A DNA stretch of 53,953 bases. Source: Alphaproteobacteria bacterium. Its GTDB lineage: Bacteria > Pseudomonadota > Alphaproteobacteria > M2410. Below the pieces are notes generated by a model. The model made no database searches. It worked only from the letters and a program-made list of their open reading frames with translations, and was not told the DNA's origin. Location of the stretch: the NCBI GenBank assembly GCA_030614785.1, contig JAUWTJ010000021.1, positions 1 through 53,953 on the forward strand, read 5' to 3'. How positions within the stretch are numbered: the first letter of the stretch is position 1; the number at the start of each line of letters is the position of its first letter. This document shows positions 25,917-35,458 of the stretch, in pieces. The translations under genes were made by a program, and so were the position numbers.

Positions 25917-27035
25917 ATGGCGATGCAAAAAGGCTTTACAGCGCTTGGTCTTATGAGCGGCACATCAATGGACGGTGTTGATGCCGCAATCCTGCGGACC
26001 GACGGTGTTCATGTCCTTGAACACGGCCCCGTTGCCGGCCTGACCTACTCCGATGACAACCGCGAGATTTTGCAGGAAGCCATCGCGGCTGCGGCCAGTT
26101 GGCCCGGTGGGTCCGAACCTCGACCGATCTACAAAGCCGCCGCGCTGGTCAGTGACACTCATGCCCGTCTGGTCAATCGGCTCCTTGATAGTGCGGGGCT
26201 CGAACCACACGATATCGATTTTTTGGGATTTCATGGCCAGACAATCCTGCACCAGCCACAAAACGGTCGGACAGTCCAGATTGGCGACGCTCAGGCCCTT
26301 GCCGATCTCACCGGAATTGATGTGATTGCCGACTTTCGTCTGAACGATGTTGCAGAGGGCGGCGAGGGCGCGCCGCTGGCGCCACTCTATCACCAGGCAA
26401 TCGTGCGCGCCAGCGAGCTGGCTCAGCCGGTCGCGATCATAAATATCGGCGGCGTCGGAAATGTCACATATATTGACGGTGATGAGATATTGGCTTTTGA
26501 CACCGGGCCCGGAAACGGCCTGGTGGACGAATGGATTTCGGAAAAGACCAGCAACAAGTTCGATGAAGGCGGGAAAATTGCCGCCGTCGGTATTGTGGAT
26601 CGGCACGCCCTGCAGACCATGCTTGACAATCCCTGGTTCCGCCGAAAGCCCCCCAAATCCCTTGATCGCTACGACTTTTCAGGCGATCTTGTTTCCGGGT
26701 TGAGCATCGAAGATGGCGCCGCGACGTTGACGGCTTTCTCGGCGGCATCAATTGCAAACTGTGTCGATCATCTTCCGAAAAAACCGGCGACCTGGGTTAT
26801 TTGCGGTGGCGGAAGACACAACAACACCCTGATGGACTGGATACAAACGTATCTTCAGACGTCAGTATGCAAGGCTGAGGATGTAAGTTGGCGCGGTGAT
26901 GATCTTGAAGCCGAGGCGTTCGCATTTCTCGCGGTCAGAAGCTATCTGGGTTTGCCGCTCAGCTTACCGTCCACGACAGGCGTCAAATCGCCATGTACCG
27001 GCGGTAAACTCTACGAGGCTCAGCGCTCCATCTGA
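25917..27035 (+). CDS. anmK: Anhydro-N-acetylmuramic acid kinase
   Basis: Peptidoglycan-recycling kinase that opens and phosphorylates 1,6-anhydro-MurNAc to MurNAc-6-phosphate. The 372-residue protein has the ATP-binding N-terminus [16 protein letters not shown], the [13 protein letters not shown] block, the [11 protein letters not shown] motif and FDTGPGN, all diagnostic of AnmK. ATG 25917 is preferred (AAGGG about eleven bases upstream); ATG 25923 or TTG 25908 are possible. tyrS and anmK arranged divergently is common in this class. The stop is 26 bp from the convergent hydrolase gene. Confidence 0.95.
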   Translation: MAMQKGFTALGLMSGTSMDGVDAAILRTDGVHVLEHGPVAGLTYSDDNREILQEAIAAAASWPGGSEPRPIYKAAALVSDTHARLVNRLLDSAGLEPHDIDFLGFHGQTILHQPQNGRTVQIGDAQALADLTGIDVIADFRLNDVAEGGEGAPLAPLYHQAIVRASELAQPVAIINIGGVGNVTYIDGDEILAFDTGPGNGLVDEWISEKTSNKFDEGGKIAAVGIVDRHALQTMLDNPWFRRKPPKSLDRYDFSGDLVSGLSIEDGAATLTAFSAASIANCVDHLPKKPATWVICGGGRHNNTLMDWIQTYLQTSVCKAEDVSWRGDDLEAEAFAFLAVRSYLGLPLSLPSTTGVKSPCTGGKLYEAQRSI

Positions 27036-27061
27036 TGTCAAATACCGGCTTTTGGGGCGTT

Positions 27062-27748
27062 CTACCGCCTGCCCTTAATCTTTCTGGGAGCAAAGGCAGG
27101 ATCGTCAGAAGGCGCAAGGCGTTTTTCAAGATACTTGTCGACCTCGCCAATCATCTCTTCGATCTTGCCCTCGAAAAAGTGGTTCGCACCAGGGATTTTC
27201 ACATGATCAATGACAATGCCCTTTTGGGCCGAGAGGCGCTCGTTGAGCTTGTCGACATCCGCTTCGGGAGCAACACGGTCGGCTGTGCCATGCAGCAACA
27301 AGCCTGATGAAGGACATGGCGCCAGAAACGAGAAGTCATACATATTGGCTTGTGGGGCTATCGAAATAAATCCGGCGATTTCCGGCCGGCGCATCAACAG
27401 TTGCATCGAAATCCAGGCGCCGAAGGAAAACCCGGCAATCCAGCAGAACGGTGAGTTCGGTTTTGTCTGCTGCAGCCAATCGAGCGCCGCCGCCGCATCG
27501 GAGAGTTCTCCAATACCGTTGTCAAATACGCCCTGGCTGCGACCGACGCCGCGAAAGTTAAACCGCAGAACCGAAAATCCGCGCCGCTGAAACGTGTAAA
27601 ACGTCTCATAGACGATCCGATGGTTCATATTCCCGCCGAACTGAGGGTGGGGATGCAAAACCAGCGCTACCGGTGCTGACGGGTCTTCCTGTTCCTGAAA
27701 GCGACCTTCCAGGCGGCCCGCCGGGCCAACAAATGTTACTTCTGGCAT
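27062..27748 (-). CDS. Alpha/beta-hydrolase of the MPEV...GPAGRLEGR family
   Basis: A cytoplasmic alpha/beta-hydrolase of 228 residues, typical of alphaproteobacteria. The N-terminus MPEVTFVGPAGRLEGRF, the oxyanion region LHPHPQFGGNMNH, the FNFRGVGRSQG segment and the nucleophile elbow AGFSFGAW (Ser) are present, followed by LLLHGTADRVAPE (Asp) and the His in IPGANHFFEG. The family shows hydrolase folds, but no substrate is established. ATG 27748 gives the family N-terminus; GTG 27784, preceded by GGAAG, would add twelve residues. Confidence 0.9.
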   Translation of the reverse strand: MPEVTFVGPAGRLEGRFQEQEDPSAPVALVLHPHPQFGGNMNHRIVYETFYTFQRRGFSVLRFNFRGVGRSQGVFDNGIGELSDAAAALDWLQQTKPNSPFCWIAGFSFGAWISMQLLMRRPEIAGFISIAPQANMYDFSFLAPCPSSGLLLHGTADRVAPEADVDKLNERLSAQKGIVIDHVKIPGANHFFEGKIEEMIGEVDKYLEKRLAPSDDPAFAPRKIKGRR

Positions 27749-27894
27749 GGATGTTTTTGGATCCCGAACCAGCGTCAAAGACACAGGTCTTCCGGAGTGT
27801 CCAATCCTTCGTTACGTATTTCCTACTATTTTTCTCGGGTTCTTGTCTAAATGCGACTAAATAGCAGCAAACACCCTCAAAATAACACCGCTTA

Positions 27895-27929
27895 ATACTT
27901 GACTTTATTACTCAGGAAATAGTATTTCC
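27895..27929 (+). promoter_or_regulatory. IscR type-1 box and palindrome at the suf operon promoter
   Basis: The 25-nt stretch 27895-27919 matches the E. coli IscR type-1 consensus ATASYYGACTRWWWYAGTCRRSTAT at 21 positions. It includes a -35-like TTGACT at 27899-27904. The right part overlaps a perfect 15-nt palindrome GGAAATAGTATTTCC (27915-27929). It lies 170 bp upstream of iscR, so the [2Fe-2S] IscR protein probably represses the whole operon here. The exact -10 is uncertain. Confidence 0.7.
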
Positions 27930-28098
27930 ATAGTGTTGGTCAAGGGAATGAAGCGACGACGAGCATCTCATAGCACAATCCGGGGCTCAATTTGCAAGTG
28001 TATTCTTCCCGAAGCCAGCTAGATGCCTCAAATACCGCGGAATTAGGCCGTTTTGAATAGTGATCGGGACGTGCAGAATCCGCGTAAGGGAGATTCGG

Positions 28099-28593
28099 AT
28101 GAAACTGAGTACAAAAGGCCGATATGCCGTTATGGCCATGGTTGACTTGTCGACGCGCTCCGAGGGGCAGCCTGTTACCCTTTCGGACATAGCCAGTCGG
28201 CAGGAGATATCGCTCTCTTATCTCGAGCAGCTCTTTGCAAAACTGCGAAAAGGCGGTCTGGTGACAGCAAACAGGGGCCCTGGTGGTGGCTATAAGCTGG
28301 CCCATCCTGCGGCCTCAATAAGAATTTCCGATGTCATTATGGCTGTCGACGAGCAGATTTCAGCAACCCGCTGTGTCAGCGGATCTTCGAAAGGATGTAT
28401 CGCGCGCGATGGCTCCAGATGTGTGACCCATGACCTGTGGGACGAACTGAGCCGTCAAATTTACCTCTATCTGAGTTCTGTAACTCTTGAGGATGTCACC
28501 GAAAAACGGATATTGGGAAAGGCGCAGATCTTTGATTCAAGTGACTATCCTGAAACGCCTTCCTCCACGCTTCATTCAGTGAGTGCAGATTGA
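28099..28593 (+). CDS. iscR: Fe-S cluster assembly regulator IscR (Rrf2 family)
   Basis: Winged-helix Rrf2 regulator of 164 residues that senses Fe-S cluster status. The N-terminus MKLSTKGRYAVMAMVDL and the HTH segment SLSYLEQLFAKLRKGGLV are diagnostic. The cluster ligands are present: three cysteines in the CVSGSSKGCIARDGSRCVTH block plus the following His, as in E. coli IscR. ATG 28099 follows AAGGGAGA, six bases away; an in-frame start at 28060 is less likely. It is the first gene of an eight-gene suf operon and has its own IscR box upstream, consistent with autorepression. Confidence 0.95.
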   Translation: MKLSTKGRYAVMAMVDLSTRSEGQPVTLSDIASRQEISLSYLEQLFAKLRKGGLVTANRGPGGGYKLAHPAASIRISDVIMAVDEQISATRCVSGSSKGCIARDGSRCVTHDLWDELSRQIYLYLSSVTLEDVTEKRILGKAQIFDSSDYPETPSSTLHSVSAD

Positions 28594-28625
28594 CCCTTGG
28601 CACCCCGTACAGTGTAACAAAATTC

Positions 28626-29822
28626 ATGACCAAATCTTCGGCATATTTCGATTACAACGCAACCGCGCCGGCACTGCCGGAAGTCGCCGAAGCGGTTGCC
28701 CGCGTAATGATCGAGGGTGGCAATCCTTCATCGGTTCATGGCAGCGGCCGCCGAGCCCATGCCAGGGTGGAAGAGGCGCGCCGCAAGGTGGCTGCCCTGA
28801 TCGGCGCTGCGGCCAGGGATGTCATTTTTACCGGTGGCGGGACCGAATCAAATGCATTGGGTCTCAAGGGCCTGATCGCCACGCAGAAGATCGAGCGTCT
28901 TATTGTTTCACCAACAGAACATCCGTCGGTTCTTGATCTTGTCAAAGCTGTCGATGTGGATGTCGCGTTTGTGCCGGTCGATTCAGATGGTCTTGTCGAG
29001 AGGGATGCCTTTTGTACCTTGCTCGAAAGCGATCAAAAGACCCTCGTCTCAATCATGCTGGCAAACAACGAGACAGGAGTTATACAGCCGATTAGTGACC
29101 TTACCAAAATTGCCCGCGGTGCCGGGGCGCTCATTCATACAGATGCTGTTCAGGCCGCCGGAAAAATTCCGGTTAATTTCGAGGATCTGGGTGTTGATCT
29201 CCTGACCCTCTCGGCACACAAACTGGCCGGCCCTCAAGGGGTTGGAGCGCTCGTCCTCAAAAGCGGCCTTGCGCTTGCGCCACTTACCCATGGCGGCGGT
29301 CAGGAACTTGGACGCCGTTCGGGGACAGAAAACGTCGCCGGAATTGTTGGTTTTGGAATGGCTGCAGACATAGCTCTTGGTAAAATTCGAAAGAACATTT
29401 CATCGAAGGATCTGCGCGATGGTCTTGAGGCGGCACTGTTGGCGGCAGCGCCCGAAGCGGTCATTATAGGCGCAGGCGCACCTCGGCTGCCCAATACCAT
29501 TCTGATTGGCCTGCCGGGTGTTCCGGCTGATGCGCAGGTTATCCAAATGGATCTGGCCGGCTTCGCTGTGAGTTCCGGCTCCGCCTGTTCGTCCGGCAAG
29601 GTCTCACGATCCCACGTTCTGGATGCCATGAACGTTGGTGATGCCCTGGCTGGCAGCGCCATGCGCATATCATTGGGTTGGGGTACGGACGAAGAACAGA
29701 TTTCCGGTTTTCTTGATGCGTGGATAAATATGCGTAACAGACTTTCACAACATCCGGCCACAAAGCACGCACCTGGCGCTTCGAACGCCCCGGTGGAAGG
29801 AGAAGCCCGTGTCGCAAGTTGA
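28626..29822 (+). CDS. NifS/IscS-type cysteine desulfurase
   Basis: PLP-dependent class V aminotransferase-fold enzyme that removes sulfur from cysteine for Fe-S clusters. The 398-residue protein has [10 protein letters not shown] at the N-terminus, the PLP lysine in [13 protein letters not shown] and the active-site Cys in [17 protein letters not shown], which marks group I (NifS/IscS) rather than SufS. ATG 28626 gives the usual family N-terminus but has no clear ribosome site; a TTG at 28590 overlaps the iscR stop and may allow coupling. It lies between iscR and sufB, and its end overlaps sufB by 14 nt. Confidence 0.92.
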   Translation: MTKSSAYFDYNATAPALPEVAEAVARVMIEGGNPSSVHGSGRRAHARVEEARRKVAALIGAAARDVIFTGGGTESNALGLKGLIATQKIERLIVSPTEHPSVLDLVKAVDVDVAFVPVDSDGLVERDAFCTLLESDQKTLVSIMLANNETGVIQPISDLTKIARGAGALIHTDAVQAAGKIPVNFEDLGVDLLTLSAHKLAGPQGVGALVLKSGLALAPLTHGGGQELGRRSGTENVAGIVGFGMAADIALGKIRKNISSKDLRDGLEAALLAAAPEAVIIGAGAPRLPNTILIGLPGVPADAQVIQMDLAGFAVSSGSACSSGKVSRSHVLDAMNVGDALAGSAMRISLGWGTDEEQISGFLDAWINMRNRLSQHPATKHAPGASNAPVEGEARVAS

Positions 29823-31266
29823 TGAAAAAGTGGAAGATCTTCAGGATAATGCCGGCGACAAGTACAAATATGGCTTTGTCACGGATATCGAAACTGAAAA
29901 GGCTCCCAAAGGTCTGAGCCGCGAAACCGTTCGCTTCATTTCAGCCAAAAAGAATGAACCGGAATGGATGCTGGAATGGCGCCTTGAGGCTTTCGAGCGC
30001 TGGCTGCAGATGGAAGAACCCACCTGGCCCAAAGTCACCTATCCCGAAATCGACTTTCAGGACGCCTACTATTATGCGGCGCCGAAGTCGAATGACGATC
30101 GCCCCAAGAGCCTCGATGAAGTTGATCCCGAGCTTTTGAGGACCTATGAGAAATTGGGTATTCCACTCATCGAACAGCAGATGCTTGCCGGGGTTGCTGT
30201 CGATGCCGTCTTTGACAGTGTTTCTGTGGTGACGACCTTTAAGGAGCGCCTTGCCGAGGACGGGGTCATTTTTTGCCCGATCTCGGAGGCGCTTCAGAGT
30301 CACCCCGAGCTTGTTCGAAAGTATCTCGGGACCGTTGTGCCGCAGAGCGACAATTTTTATGCAGCTCTTAATTCAGCGGTGTTCTCCGATGGCAGCTGTG
30401 TCTATATTCCGAAGGGCGTGCGCTGCCCGATGGAGTTGTCGACCTATTTCCGCATCAATGAAGCCGAGACGGGGCAGTTCGAGCGCACTCTCATTATTGC
30501 CGAAGAGGGGGCTTATTGCTCCTATCTTGAAGGCTGTACCGCGCCGCAGCGCGACGAAAACCAGCTTCATGCTGCCGTCGTCGAACTGGTCATTCTAAAA
30601 GATGCTGAAATCAAATATTCGACAGTTCAAAACTGGTATCCAGGCAATGCGGACGGCGAGGGCGGCATCTACAATTTTGTCACCAAACGCGCTGATTGTC
30701 GCGGGGATAATGCCAAGGTTTCCTGGACCCAAGTCGAGACCGGATCTGCCGTGACCTGGAAATATCCCAGCTGCATCTTGCGCGGGGATAACTCCGTTGG
30801 TGAATTTTATTCCATCGCAATCACCAACAATCATCAGCAAGCCGATACCGGGACAAAGATGATCCATCTCGGCAAAAACACATCCAGCCGGATTATTTCC
30901 AAAGGTATCTCTGCCGGAAAATCCCAGAGTACCTATCGTGGATTGGTGAGCGCTCACAAGCGAGCCGCCAACGCACGTAATTATACCCAGTGCGACTCGC
31001 TCCTCATCGGCGATACCTGCGGCGCTCATACGGTGCCGTACATCGAGGTTAACAATCCATCGGTGATGATTGAGCACGAAGCGACCACATCAAAGATCAG
31101 CGAAGAACAATTATTTTATACAAGGCAACGCGGTATCGACGAAGAGGCGGCGGTTGCCCTCATCGTCAACGGGTTTTGCCGCGAAGTCATGCAGCAACTC
31201 CCCATGGAGTTTGCTGTCGAAGCTCAAAAGCTCGTTGCCATCTCCCTTGAAGGCAGCGTCGGATAG
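29809..31266 (+). CDS. sufB: Fe-S cluster assembly scaffold SufB
   Basis: Core subunit of the SufBCD scaffold complex, on which Fe-S clusters are built. The 485-residue protein carries the SufB signatures [42 protein letters not shown] and [20 protein letters not shown], with conserved cysteines including that in DTCGAHT. The GTG start at 29809 follows AAGGAG seven bases upstream and overlaps the desulfurase gene by 14 nt. Length and order are typical of an alphaproteobacterial suf operon. Confidence 0.97.
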   Translation: MSQVDEKVEDLQDNAGDKYKYGFVTDIETEKAPKGLSRETVRFISAKKNEPEWMLEWRLEAFERWLQMEEPTWPKVTYPEIDFQDAYYYAAPKSNDDRPKSLDEVDPELLRTYEKLGIPLIEQQMLAGVAVDAVFDSVSVVTTFKERLAEDGVIFCPISEALQSHPELVRKYLGTVVPQSDNFYAALNSAVFSDGSCVYIPKGVRCPMELSTYFRINEAETGQFERTLIIAEEGAYCSYLEGCTAPQRDENQLHAAVVELVILKDAEIKYSTVQNWYPGNADGEGGIYNFVTKRADCRGDNAKVSWTQVETGSAVTWKYPSCILRGDNSVGEFYSIAITNNHQQADTGTKMIHLGKNTSSRIISKGISAGKSQSTYRGLVSAHKRAANARNYTQCDSLLIGDTCGAHTVPYIEVNNPSVMIEHEATTSKISEEQLFYTRQRGIDEEAAVALIVNGFCREVMQQLPMEFAVEAQKLVAISLEGSVG

Positions 31267-31286
31267 ACAAGAAGAAAGTAACTCTG

Positions 31287-32036
31287 ATGCTTGAAGTCAG
31301 GAATTTACATGCCTCGGTTGGTGGAACCGAAATTCTCAAAGGCCTCAATCTCACGATGAAGCCAGGCGAAGTGCACGCGATTATGGGCCCCAATGGAGCC
31401 GGTAAAAGCACGCTTGCCTATGTGCTCGCCGGCCGGGACGGGTATGACGTAACCGAAGGGTCCATCTCCTTTTGCGGCCAGGACCTGTGCAAACTCAACG
31501 TCGATGAACGCGCTGCGGCGGGTGTCTTCCTGGCCTTTCAATATCCGCTGGAAATTCCCGGTGTGCCAACGATGACGTTTCTGAGGACGGCCGTAAATGC
31601 CCAGAGGAAAGCACGCGGAGAGAAAGAAATGGACGCGCCGTCGTTTCTGCGCCTCATTCGAGAAAAGTCAAAGATGTTCAAGGTCGAGGACAAAATGCTG
31701 AAGCGGCCACTCAATGTTGGATTTTCAGGCGGAGAAAAGAAGCGCATGGAAGTTTTGCAAATGGCAGCGCTTGAACCGAAACTCGCTATCCTTGATGAAA
31801 CCGATAGCGGTCTGGACATCGACAGCCTGCGGATTGTTGCCGAGGGCGTTAATGCCTTGCGCTCTCCTGATCACTCGGCGCTTGTCATTACGCACTACCA
31901 ACGCCTGCTTGATTACATTGTTCCGGATGTCGTTCATGTGCTTGCCGATGGACGCATTGTCAAATCAGGTGACAAGACTCTGGCCCTTGAGCTTGAAGAA
32001 CACGGCTATGAAGCCATAGCAACTGACGCGGCGTGA
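31287..32036 (+). CDS. sufC: Fe-S assembly ATPase SufC
   Basis: ABC-type cytoplasmic ATPase of the SufBC2D complex, 249 residues. Walker A is GPNGAGKSTL, the signature region reads NVGFSGGEKKRMEVLQ, Walker B is LAILDETDSGLDID, and the H-loop His lies in VITHYQRLL. ATP hydrolysis is thought to drive the conformational change of SufB/SufD needed for iron entry. It starts 20 bp after sufB, and its TGA is 11 bp before the ATG of sufD (32048). Confidence 0.97.
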   Translation: MLEVRNLHASVGGTEILKGLNLTMKPGEVHAIMGPNGAGKSTLAYVLAGRDGYDVTEGSISFCGQDLCKLNVDERAAAGVFLAFQYPLEIPGVPTMTFLRTAVNAQRKARGEKEMDAPSFLRLIREKSKMFKVEDKMLKRPLNVGFSGGEKKRMEVLQMAALEPKLAILDETDSGLDIDSLRIVAEGVNALRSPDHSALVITHYQRLLDYIVPDVVHVLADGRIVKSGDKTLALELEEHGYEAIATDAA

Positions 32037-32047
32037 AAGAAAGACCA

Positions 32048-33370
32048 ATGACCCTCAAACCTGTGAAATCTGCACCCCGGAGCGACGCTGAAAGTCTCTA
32101 TCTTTCAGCTGCTGGCGCGCGCGCGGACGACGCCCCGTGGCTTGCCGCACTGCGCAAGCAGGCCACTGAAGAATTTTCCCAGATCGGACTGCCGCATCGC
32201 CGCATGGAGGCTTGGAAATATACCGATTTACGGGCGCTTGATCGCGCCGGATTTGCGCCCGCACAGGCCGGCACGACAGTGGTTCCACCGCTTGCTCATG
32301 GGGTCGGTGAAATTGATGAGATCGTTATCCTGAACGGCCTCGTTGTTGAAGAGAGCCTGCGACCGGAAAGGTTTTCCGGCATAACCATCATGTCGATCCG
32401 AACTGCGCTGACCGAGGCGCCACAGGTGCTCGAAAACACCATTGGCGCCGCCCGTCCGCTTGATCGCAGTTCACTCTACGCCCTCAATCTGTCGCTCATG
32501 AACGATGGGCTCGTGCTCATAGCCGAAAAGGGCGCAAGCCATCCACGTCCCATTGTCCTTCGCTATGTGAACGATAGCGTGGAGCCAACGTCCGTCCATG
32601 TCCGCAATGTCATTGTGGCCGGTGAGGGGGCAAAGATCACCCTTGTAGAAAATCGCGAAGCGGGCACCGGTGCAAACTTCCTGAATGCCGTGACGGACCT
32701 CAGGCTCGCCGACACTGCGCAGGTCAATCATTACAAATTCGATCAGTGCAGTTCCGAAAGCCTGACAGTCACTCTGGCGAACGCCGACCTTGGGGCAGAG
32801 GCGCGCTATGAAAATGTTGGTTTGTCGCTCGGCGGCAAGGCTGCACGTGTTGAAACGCAAGTCCGGTTTTCCGGCGAGGGCGGGCTTGCCAGACTGGGTG
32901 GGGTTCTGGCGGGCGAAGGCCGGGATCACATAGACCACACGACACTGGCGCGCCATGACGTTCCTGGCTGCGCGTGTGAAGAGGAATTTCGGGCCATCCT
33001 TACTGATCAGGCCCGCGGCGTCTTTCAGGGTCAAATATCTGTCGCCCCGAACGCTCAAAAAACCGATAGCCGTATGTTGATGCGTGGATTACTTTTGTCA
33101 GAAGACGCGTCGATGCGCTGCAAGCCAGAACTTGAGATCTATGCCGATGACGTCAAATGTGCCCATGGCACATCGGTTGGCAATATCGATGATGACGCCC
33201 TGTTTTATATGATGTCGCGCGGCATCCCCCAGATCGAGGCCAGAGCGTTACTGGTCGAGGCCTTTTCAAAGGACGTTGTGGAACTCATCACAGATGAGTG
33301 GGTTCGTCAGCAGTTTACGCGCCAATTGACTGACAAGCTGGGCAGAATTGTTGGAGACTGGAGCTCATGA
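32048..33370 (+). CDS. sufD: Fe-S assembly protein SufD
   Basis: SufB paralogue in the SufBC2D scaffold, 440 residues. It has the family N-terminal WKYTDLRALDRAGFAP segment, the beta-helix core and the C-terminal DDVKCAHGTSVGNIDDDALFYMMSRGI block with the conserved Cys-Ala-His-Gly motif. ATG 32048 follows GAAAG with suitable spacing; a GTG at 32033 overlapping the sufC stop is the alternative. The stop codon overlaps the sufS start as ATGA (33367-33370). Confidence 0.95.
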   Translation: MTLKPVKSAPRSDAESLYLSAAGARADDAPWLAALRKQATEEFSQIGLPHRRMEAWKYTDLRALDRAGFAPAQAGTTVVPPLAHGVGEIDEIVILNGLVVEESLRPERFSGITIMSIRTALTEAPQVLENTIGAARPLDRSSLYALNLSLMNDGLVLIAEKGASHPRPIVLRYVNDSVEPTSVHVRNVIVAGEGAKITLVENREAGTGANFLNAVTDLRLADTAQVNHYKFDQCSSESLTVTLANADLGAEARYENVGLSLGGKAARVETQVRFSGEGGLARLGGVLAGEGRDHIDHTTLARHDVPGCACEEEFRAILTDQARGVFQGQISVAPNAQKTDSRMLMRGLLLSEDASMRCKPELEIYADDVKCAHGTSVGNIDDDALFYMMSRGIPQIEARALLVEAFSKDVVELITDEWVRQQFTRQLTDKLGRIVGDWSS

Positions 33371-34629
33371 CCGACCAGACCCCCATAACCCAACATAGCG
33401 GGACAAAGCGCGCCTTTGATATTGATACGATCCGGAGGGATTTTCCCATTCTCTCACGCGAGGTCTATGGCAAGCCTCTGGTTTATCTCGACAGTGCGGC
33501 GTCGGCTCAAAAACCTAAAGCGGTGATCGATGCCATGAGCGCCGTCATGGAAAATGAATTCGCGAATGTTCACCGCGGCCTTCATTATCTGTCCAATACC
33601 GCAACCGAGCGTTTCGAGGCAGCGCGGACAACAGTTCGAAAATTTGTCAATGCCAAGGAAGATGCAGAAATTATCTTCACAGGCAACGCCACAGACGCCA
33701 TCAACCTGGTTGCCAGTTCTCTGGGTGTTGACCAGATCGGCGAGGGTGACGAGATTATTCTGTCGGTCATGGAGCATCACTCCAATATCGTGCCGTGGCA
33801 TTTCCTGCGCGAGCGGGCCGGGGCAGTCCTTAAGTGGGTGCCCATGAGCGATGAAGGCGTGCTGGACATGGAGGCCTATGAAGGCCTCTTCAGTTCCAAA
33901 ACAAAGCTTGTGACTCTTACGCACATGTCCAATGCGCTCGGCACCATCAATCCCGCTAAGGAAATCGCCCGCATTGCCCATGATCACGGCGTTCCAGTTC
34001 TGTTTGACGGGTCCCAGTCTGCCGTCCATATGGATATCGACGTCCAGGATATCGATTGTGATTTCTTCGTTTTCACCGGGCACAAGACCTATGGACCAAC
34101 AGGCGTCGGCGTTCTTTATGGCAAGCGAGAGCGCCTCGAGGCCATGCAGCCCTATCGAGGCGGTGGGGAGATGATTTCCAATGTCACCCAAAATGAAGTG
34201 TCCTGGGCTGACCTGCCGCACAAGTTCGAGGCTGGTACGCCGGCCATCGTTGAGGTCATCGGTCTAAAAGCTGCCCTCGACTATATGACGTCATTCGATC
34301 GCTCTGACATTCACGCTCATGAGGCGGACCTCCTGAGTTATGCGACGGAGCGTCTGGGAGAAATGAACTCGATCCGCATCTTCGGCACAGCGCCGAACAA
34401 AGGCTCGATTGTGTCCTTTGAGCTTATCGGCGCCCATGCCCACGATGTGTCGACGATTATTGACCACTCCGGCGTTGCGGTCAGGGCAGGGCATCACTGC
34501 GCCCAGCCCCTGATGGACCGCCTCGGTGTGACATCGACGGCACGCGCCTCGTTTGCACTTTATAACCGGCGTGAAGACGTCGACGCACTTTGTACTGCGC
34601 TTGAAAAGGCGCGAGATCTTTTGGGATAA
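33367..34629 (+). CDS. sufS: Cysteine desulfurase SufS
   Basis: Group II cysteine desulfurase that supplies sulfur to the Suf scaffold, 420 residues. Visible hallmarks are the N-terminal YLDSAASAQKP, the PLP-lysine segment FTGHKTYGPTGVGVLYGK and the SufS-type active Cys in VRAGHHCAQPLMDRLG. Its start ATG overlaps the sufD stop. No sufE or sufU partner is present in this window, so the sulfur acceptor may be encoded elsewhere. With the NifS-type enzyme it makes two desulfurases in one operon. Confidence 0.96.
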   Translation: MTDQTPITQHSGTKRAFDIDTIRRDFPILSREVYGKPLVYLDSAASAQKPKAVIDAMSAVMENEFANVHRGLHYLSNTATERFEAARTTVRKFVNAKEDAEIIFTGNATDAINLVASSLGVDQIGEGDEIILSVMEHHSNIVPWHFLRERAGAVLKWVPMSDEGVLDMEAYEGLFSSKTKLVTLTHMSNALGTINPAKEIARIAHDHGVPVLFDGSQSAVHMDIDVQDIDCDFFVFTGHKTYGPTGVGVLYGKRERLEAMQPYRGGGEMISNVTQNEVSWADLPHKFEAGTPAIVEVIGLKAALDYMTSFDRSDIHAHEADLLSYATERLGEMNSIRIFGTAPNKGSIVSFELIGAHAHDVSTIIDHSGVAVRAGHHCAQPLMDRLGVTSTARASFALYNRREDVDALCTALEKARDLLG

Positions 34630-34635
34630 GTGACC

Positions 34636-35037
34636 ATGGAAGAACAAGAAAAAAACGAAACGATCGAACGCGACATTCTGGTCCCGGGGTCTACAGGAGA
34701 AGCGCAGGATATTAGCGCGGCGACCACTGATATGGACAGATTGACCGAGGATATCATCGCAGCGATCAAGACTGTCTATGATCCGGAAATCCCTGTTGAT
34801 ATGTTCGAACTCGGGCTGATCTACAAAATTGACGTGTCGGACGACAAGGATGTTACCATCGATATGACACTGACAGCGCCGGGTTGCCCTGTTGCCGAGT
34901 ACATGCCGCAGTGGGTCATTGATGCGGTTGGAACCGTTGCCGGTATCCGCGACGTGCGCGTTGACATGACCTTTGATCCTCCCTGGGATCCGAGCCGCAT
35001 GTCCGAAGAAGCTCAACTCGTCCTGAATATGTATTAG
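34636..35037 (+). CDS. sufT: SufT/DUF59 Fe-S assembly protein
   Basis: A 133-residue MIP18/DUF59-type protein. The family core DPEIPVDMFELGLIYKIDV, the Cys-containing LTAPGCPVAEYMPQWV and the C-terminal MTFDPPWDPSRMSEEA segment are present. SufT proteins assist Fe-S cluster maturation or delivery. ATG 34636 is preferred (GGGATAA nine bases upstream); GTG 34630 immediately follows the sufS stop. It is followed 8 bp later by sufA. Confidence 0.92.
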   Translation: MEEQEKNETIERDILVPGSTGEAQDISAATTDMDRLTEDIIAAIKTVYDPEIPVDMFELGLIYKIDVSDDKDVTIDMTLTAPGCPVAEYMPQWVIDAVGTVAGIRDVRVDMTFDPPWDPSRMSEEAQLVLNMY

Positions 35038-35045
35038 AGGAACCT

Positions 35046-35408
35046 ATGGCTCTCAGACCAAGACCTAAAGTCATCACACTGACTGATGCCGCTGCGAACC
35101 GTGTAACCGAGATTATGGAAGCCGGGGATGGCAACTGCATCGGGCTACGCCTTGGCGTCGAAAATGGCGGCTGCGCGGGCATGGCCTATAAGCTGGAATA
35201 TGCCACCGAAGTTAATCCTCTGGATGAAGTGGTCGAGGAAAAAGGCATCAAGGTCATGATTGACCCCAAGGCGATTCTCTTTCTCATCGGCACCGAGATG
35301 GACTATGTCGTCGAAAAGCTCTCGGCCCAATTCACATTCAACAATCCAAACCAGACCGACGCCTGCGGCTGCGGCGAGTCAGTGATGTTGCAGGCAGCCA
35401 AGCTCTAG
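35046..35408 (+). CDS. sufA: A-type Fe-S carrier SufA/ErpA-like
   Basis: HesB/IscA-family carrier of 120 residues that passes assembled clusters to target proteins. The three cluster-binding cysteines are recognisable: one in NGGCAGMAY and two in the C-terminal ACGCGES. ATG 35046 follows GAGGAAC. It is the last gene of the suf operon. IscA, ErpA and SufA are hard to separate by sequence alone, so the symbol is positional. Confidence 0.92.
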   Translation: MALRPRPKVITLTDAAANRVTEIMEAGDGNCIGLRLGVENGGCAGMAYKLEYATEVNPLDEVVEEKGIKVMIDPKAILFLIGTEMDYVVEKLSAQFTFNNPNQTDACGCGESVMLQAAKL

Positions 35409-35458
35409 AGCATACTTCGAATTCTGTTCCGGCACCATTGTATGGAGGAATTCGCGCC

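Noticed and set aside
33454-34221. A 255-codon open frame on the minus strand
   Set aside because: Antisense to sufS, which has all desulfurase motifs.
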